This document shows, piece by piece, positions 30,488 to 33,062 of a stretch of DNA of 33,062 nucleotides. Numbering within the stretch: the stretch's first letter is position 1; each line of letters opens with the position of its first letter. The position numbers and the translations under genes were made by a program. The notes beneath the pieces were generated by a model. That model was given only the letters and a program-made list of their open reading frames with translations. It made no database searches and was not told the DNA's origin. The stretch is taken from NCBI GenBank assembly GCA_902760315.1, contig CACWFV010000061.1:1-33062 (forward strand). The letters are read 5' to 3'. This DNA is from an uncultured Bacteroidales bacterium (GTDB lineage Bacteria > Bacteroidota > Bacteroidia > Bacteroidales > Bacteroidaceae).

Positions 30488-32575
30488 ATGAGAAAATTAC
30501 TTTTAAAACAATTCTTCCTACTGTGTGCCCTGATAATGGGAAGTACTTGCGTGTGGGCACAAACGTATGTAAAAATCACAAGTGCCAGTGACTTGGTAAG
30601 TGATGATGTGTATATAATTGCAACCAATAATATGATTGCAGTTTCATACAAATCAGGAGCGCTCAATACAACAAGTACTGGTTTTACTGAATCAGGAGGG
30701 ACTATTACTACAACGACATCTATCCCGATGGAGTTTACATTAGGGAAAAAGGGCGACAACTGCACTTTGAGGATGAATGATGATAATTATTTAGGATATG
30801 ATTCTGATTCTAATTTCAGAAAAAACCAAACTAGCGCTAATAAAACTCAAGAGCAGTGGGTCATTTCTGCGGATGACACTTATGGATTTATAATTTTAAA
30901 TGCTAGCGAAACAAGTAGATTCATTGGTACTGGATATGATGTTTTTAGGCCTTATGCTATTGAAAACTTAGGCGTAAAAATGCCCGCTACATTATATAGA
31001 AAAGTTGCTTATCCTTCTTCCGCCGTAACATTTGCGGAGGCAGCCCCAACCATAGACTTGGCAACGACAACGACGTATACCCAGACTGCGACTACCGCTG
31101 CCAATTACAACGGCACCGTGACTTACGAGATTACCGATAACACTGCCGGGGCTACCATCGATGCCACAACGCGTGCCGTGACCGCAACACACGAGGGCAC
31201 CGTCACCGTCAAGGCTACTGCCGCCGCTGTGGAAGGCAAGTTCCTTGAGTCCAGCGCCAGCTACACACTCACCGTCACCGACTCTCGTAGTGCCGCCCCC
31301 ATCTCCTTCCCCGTCACTACCGCCGAGGCCATTATGGGTGAGACATTCACTGCCCCTGTGCTGACTAACAGCGAAAGCCTCACCGTCAGCTACTCCAGCA
31401 GCAACGAGGCCGTAGCTACCGTCAACACCACCACAGGCGCTGTCACGCTCGTGGCTCCCGGCACCACCAATATCATTGCCACCTTTGCCGGCAACGCCAC
31501 CTATAAATATACCACCGCCCAATACGAACTGACCGTCAACAAGGGTGCACAGAGCCTGCCGTATGAAGAGTCCTTCAACAAGACCTTTGGTGAATTTACC
31601 TCTGACGGAGAAAACTTTGATAACATCACGGTATGGACAAGTCCGGAAGGGTTTGTCAAGGCTACTTCATCTATCAACAACGTTAATAAAGAGTTAGGCA
31701 GTTGGCTGACCTCTCCCGTCATCAATGCCAAAAATGAAACTCATATCGCCTTGACTTTCGACCAAGCAATAGATAGCTATTTCGGCACCATTGCCGACGA
31801 AGCCGTGGTTTACGCCAAGAGGGTAGGGGATGCAGATTGGACAAAGCTGACAATCACGTATCCGGCGCCATCAGAAAACAAAACTCCTATTTTCCAAACC
31901 ACTACAGTTGACCTCTCTGCCTTTGCCGGCAACAACATACAGATTGCCTTCTATTATAAAGGTACTGTCCAACATGCCGGCACTTGGCGAATCAAGAACG
32001 TCAAAGTTGCCGTTTCTGCCGAGGATGTCACCGTCACCGGCTACGACCTGCGCACTTTTGTCAGCGACAACGCCCTCGACTTCACTGAAGTTGAAAACCT
32101 GGAGGCTTACATCGCCAAGGAAGAGGATGGCAACGTCAAGCTCCAGCAAGTCCGCAAGGTGCCTGCCGCTACCGGCGTGCTGCTGCGTGCCAAAAATGCC
32201 GCCACCAATTTCGTAGTGCCCTTTGCCGCCACCGCTACCGACGACATGTCTGGCAACATCTTCCAGCGTGGCACGGGCTCAGCAGTCTCTACCGGCACCG
32301 GCCCCTATAATTGGATACTCAGCACCAAGGATGGCGTACTCGGCTTCTACCCCGCCAGCGGTAGAACCGTCGCTGCCGACCATGCCTACCTGCAGACCAC
32401 GGTGCAAGAAGCCCGCATCGACCTCACCTTCGGCGACGACGCCACGGCCATCACCACCGTCTGCAGCCCGTCCGCACAGCCTGCTGCTGCCGTCTACGAC
32501 CTGCAGGGCCGCCGCGTAGCCCAGCCCGCCCGTGGCCTCTACATCGTCAATGGCCGCAAGGTCAGCGTCAAGTAA
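30488..32575 (+). CDS. Secreted protein with Ig-like and choice-of-anchor-J-like domains and sorting-like tail
   Basis: 695 residues from ATG 30488; a longer frame from 30419 is excluded because it begins inside the -7 box. Signal peptide ends CVWAQ. Residues about 25-180 form a beta-trefoil-like or lectin-like part (VKITSASDLVSDDVYIIATN). Two bacterial Ig-like (Big_2-type) regions follow, with NEAVATVNTTTGAVTLVAPG (about 300). Next is a jelly-roll resembling choice-of-anchor J/cleaved-adhesin domains (LPYEESFNKTFGEF, GSWLTSPVI, about 360-520), then a Prevotella-type beta domain (VPAATGVLLRAK). The tail VYDLQGRRVAQPARG, LYIVNGRKVSVK matches the other secreted proteins of the window. GC content rises sharply after about residue 180, which suggests a mosaic origin. 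Ligand unknown. Confidence 0.82.
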   Translation: MRKLLLKQFFLLCALIMGSTCVWAQTYVKITSASDLVSDDVYIIATNNMIAVSYKSGALNTTSTGFTESGGTITTTTSIPMEFTLGKKGDNCTLRMNDDNYLGYDSDSNFRKNQTSANKTQEQWVISADDTYGFIILNASETSRFIGTGYDVFRPYAIENLGVKMPATLYRKVAYPSSAVTFAEAAPTIDLATTTTYTQTATTAANYNGTVTYEITDNTAGATIDATTRAVTATHEGTVTVKATAAAVEGKFLESSASYTLTVTDSRSAAPISFPVTTAEAIMGETFTAPVLTNSESLTVSYSSSNEAVATVNTTTGAVTLVAPGTTNIIATFAGNATYKYTTAQYELTVNKGAQSLPYEESFNKTFGEFTSDGENFDNITVWTSPEGFVKATSSINNVNKELGSWLTSPVINAKNETHIALTFDQAIDSYFGTIADEAVVYAKRVGDADWTKLTITYPAPSENKTPIFQTTTVDLSAFAGNNIQIAFYYKGTVQHAGTWRIKNVKVAVSAEDVTVTGYDLRTFVSDNALDFTEVENLEAYIAKEEDGNVKLQQVRKVPAATGVLLRAKNAATNFVVPFAATATDDMSGNIFQRGTGSAVSTGTGPYNWILSTKDGVLGFYPASGRTVAADHAYLQTTVQEARIDLTFGDDATAITTVCSPSAQPAAAVYDLQGRRVAQPARGLYIVNGRKVSVK

Positions 32576-32614
32576 TCAGTATCCATTAGTAACACCAACA
32601 AAACGTACACAACA

Positions 32615-32794
32615 ATGAAACTCACATATATCACCCCCACCACCCATGTGGTGACACTCCGTTACGGCCACTCCTTGCTGACCACCTCCTCCACTATCAC
32701 CTTCACCGAAGACGGTTATGGCGAGGTAGACCTGCAGACGGACACTCCCGACGAAGGTCCCGCCCTGTCGCCCCTCTTCGGCCTCGAAGACTAA
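32615..32794 (+). CDS. 59-residue small protein paired with the upstream secreted protein
   Basis: ATG 32615 to TAA 32792-32794, 39 bp after the large gene and without a terminator between, so probably co-transcribed. It starts MKLTYITPTTHVVTLRYGHS, followed by LLTTSS, and has an acidic C-terminus (FGLEDs with several Asp/Glu). The pattern YxxPxxxVVxLxxxxxLL-x-T-(S/T)-S aligns without gaps with the small protein at 3218-3337. No signal peptide and no cysteine. Recognised only by this pattern and gene order; function unknown. Confidence 0.65.
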   Translation: MKLTYITPTTHVVTLRYGHSLLTTSSTITFTEDGYGEVDLQTDTPDEGPALSPLFGLED

Positions 32795-32820
32795 TTCCCG
32801 TTATCTCTCTATACCCCCTC

Positions 32821-32860
32821 AAGAGGATGCGCCTACCTATTGGCTGCATCCTCTTTTTCT
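32821..32860 (+). terminator. Intrinsic terminator after the second small gene
   Basis: AAGAGGATGC (32821-32830) pairs with GCATCCTCTT (32846-32855), with an inner GCC/GGC pair, followed by TTTCT. Confidence 0.85.
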
Positions 32861-33002
32861 ATAACTCATATAATGGCTACGCGCGGCAATTAATGGACCA
32901 TTCGTGGCAATTCGTGTTCATCAGTTTTCACCAACTTTTTCTGTGCGAACTGCCGCCAATCGCCTATTTTTGTGTTAATTTAATAATTTTTTCAGCAAAA
33001 CC

Positions 33003-33033
33003 TTTGTTGTTTCATAAAATTTGTTTACCTTTG
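33003..33033 (+). promoter_or_regulatory. Promoter reading out of the window
   Basis: TTTG (33003-33006), 19 bp, TACCTTTG (33026-33033). The gene it serves begins beyond the window edge. The stretch 32861-33002 in front holds no gene; it contains two ATTCGTG-type repeats (32900-32920). Confidence 0.65.
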
Positions 33034-33062
33034 CTCCCGAAATAGGCCTGTCCGCGCGTGGG

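Noticed and set aside
32827-33045. 72-codon plus-strand frame at the right end
   Set aside because: It runs through a terminator hairpin and the next promoter; composition is that of AT-rich intergenic DNA.

Overview
The window looks like a chromosome segment of a Bacteroidota member, most likely Prevotella or a close relative (Prevotellaceae). The grounds are SusC/SusD pairs, promoters of the TTTG-N19/20-TAnnTTTG type seen repeatedly, secreted proteins with a short [VI]Y[ND]LxGxR...G[LIV]YIxNGxKV tail, and the nusB-yajC-ybbR-coaE-DUF5606 gene order. No rRNA, tRNA or CRISPR was recognised.

Layout. (1) 56-3337: a large secreted protein with repeated MBG-type modules, followed by a 39-residue protein. 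(2) 3489-5578: a GNAT acetyltransferase, then about 1.4 kb without an intact gene. That stretch holds a decayed minus-strand coiled-coil gene with its promoter intact, a phased CAGCTG array, three copies of a 19-bp near-palindrome, hairpins and a possible remnant of a second acetyltransferase. (3) 5579-22992: a pectin (homogalacturonan) utilisation locus. It encodes a GH28-GH105 fusion, a PL1 pectate lyase, a CE8 pectin methylesterase broken by a frameshift, SusC, SusD and a DUF4957/DUF5123-like surface lipoprotein. A REP-type tyrosine transposase-like gene sits between the lyase and the esterase. Three promoters of the locus carry a CGTAAACGTTTACG-like palindrome about 50-64 bp upstream of the -7 box, which suggests one shared regulator not encoded here. 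(4) 23111-25742, minus strand: an operon of L25/Ctc, peptidyl-tRNA hydrolase, an S4-domain protein and a damaged CaCA-type antiporter. Two copies of a C/G-rich inverted element touch coding sequence here. (5) 25967-30217, plus strand: nusB, yajC, a YbbR/CdaR-like gene, coaE, DUF5606 and a four-helix-bundle/zinc-ribbon gene. Every gap of more than about 20 bp in this cluster is filled with an 8-bp-period array whose units end in CG. (6) 30488-32794: a second large secreted protein plus small protein pair, laid out like the first.

How the genes work together: CE8 demethylates pectin, PL1 cleaves it and GH28 trims it. SusC/SusD and the lipoprotein bind and import the oligosaccharides, and the GH105 module removes the unsaturated uronate left by the lyase.

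Main candidates for something undescribed: the period-8 arrays flanking the four-helix-bundle/zinc-ribbon gene; the two secreted-protein plus small-protein pairs, whose small members share an N-terminal pattern; and the phased CAGCTG array. Several genes carry frameshifts, which may be real decay or indel errors in the assembly.
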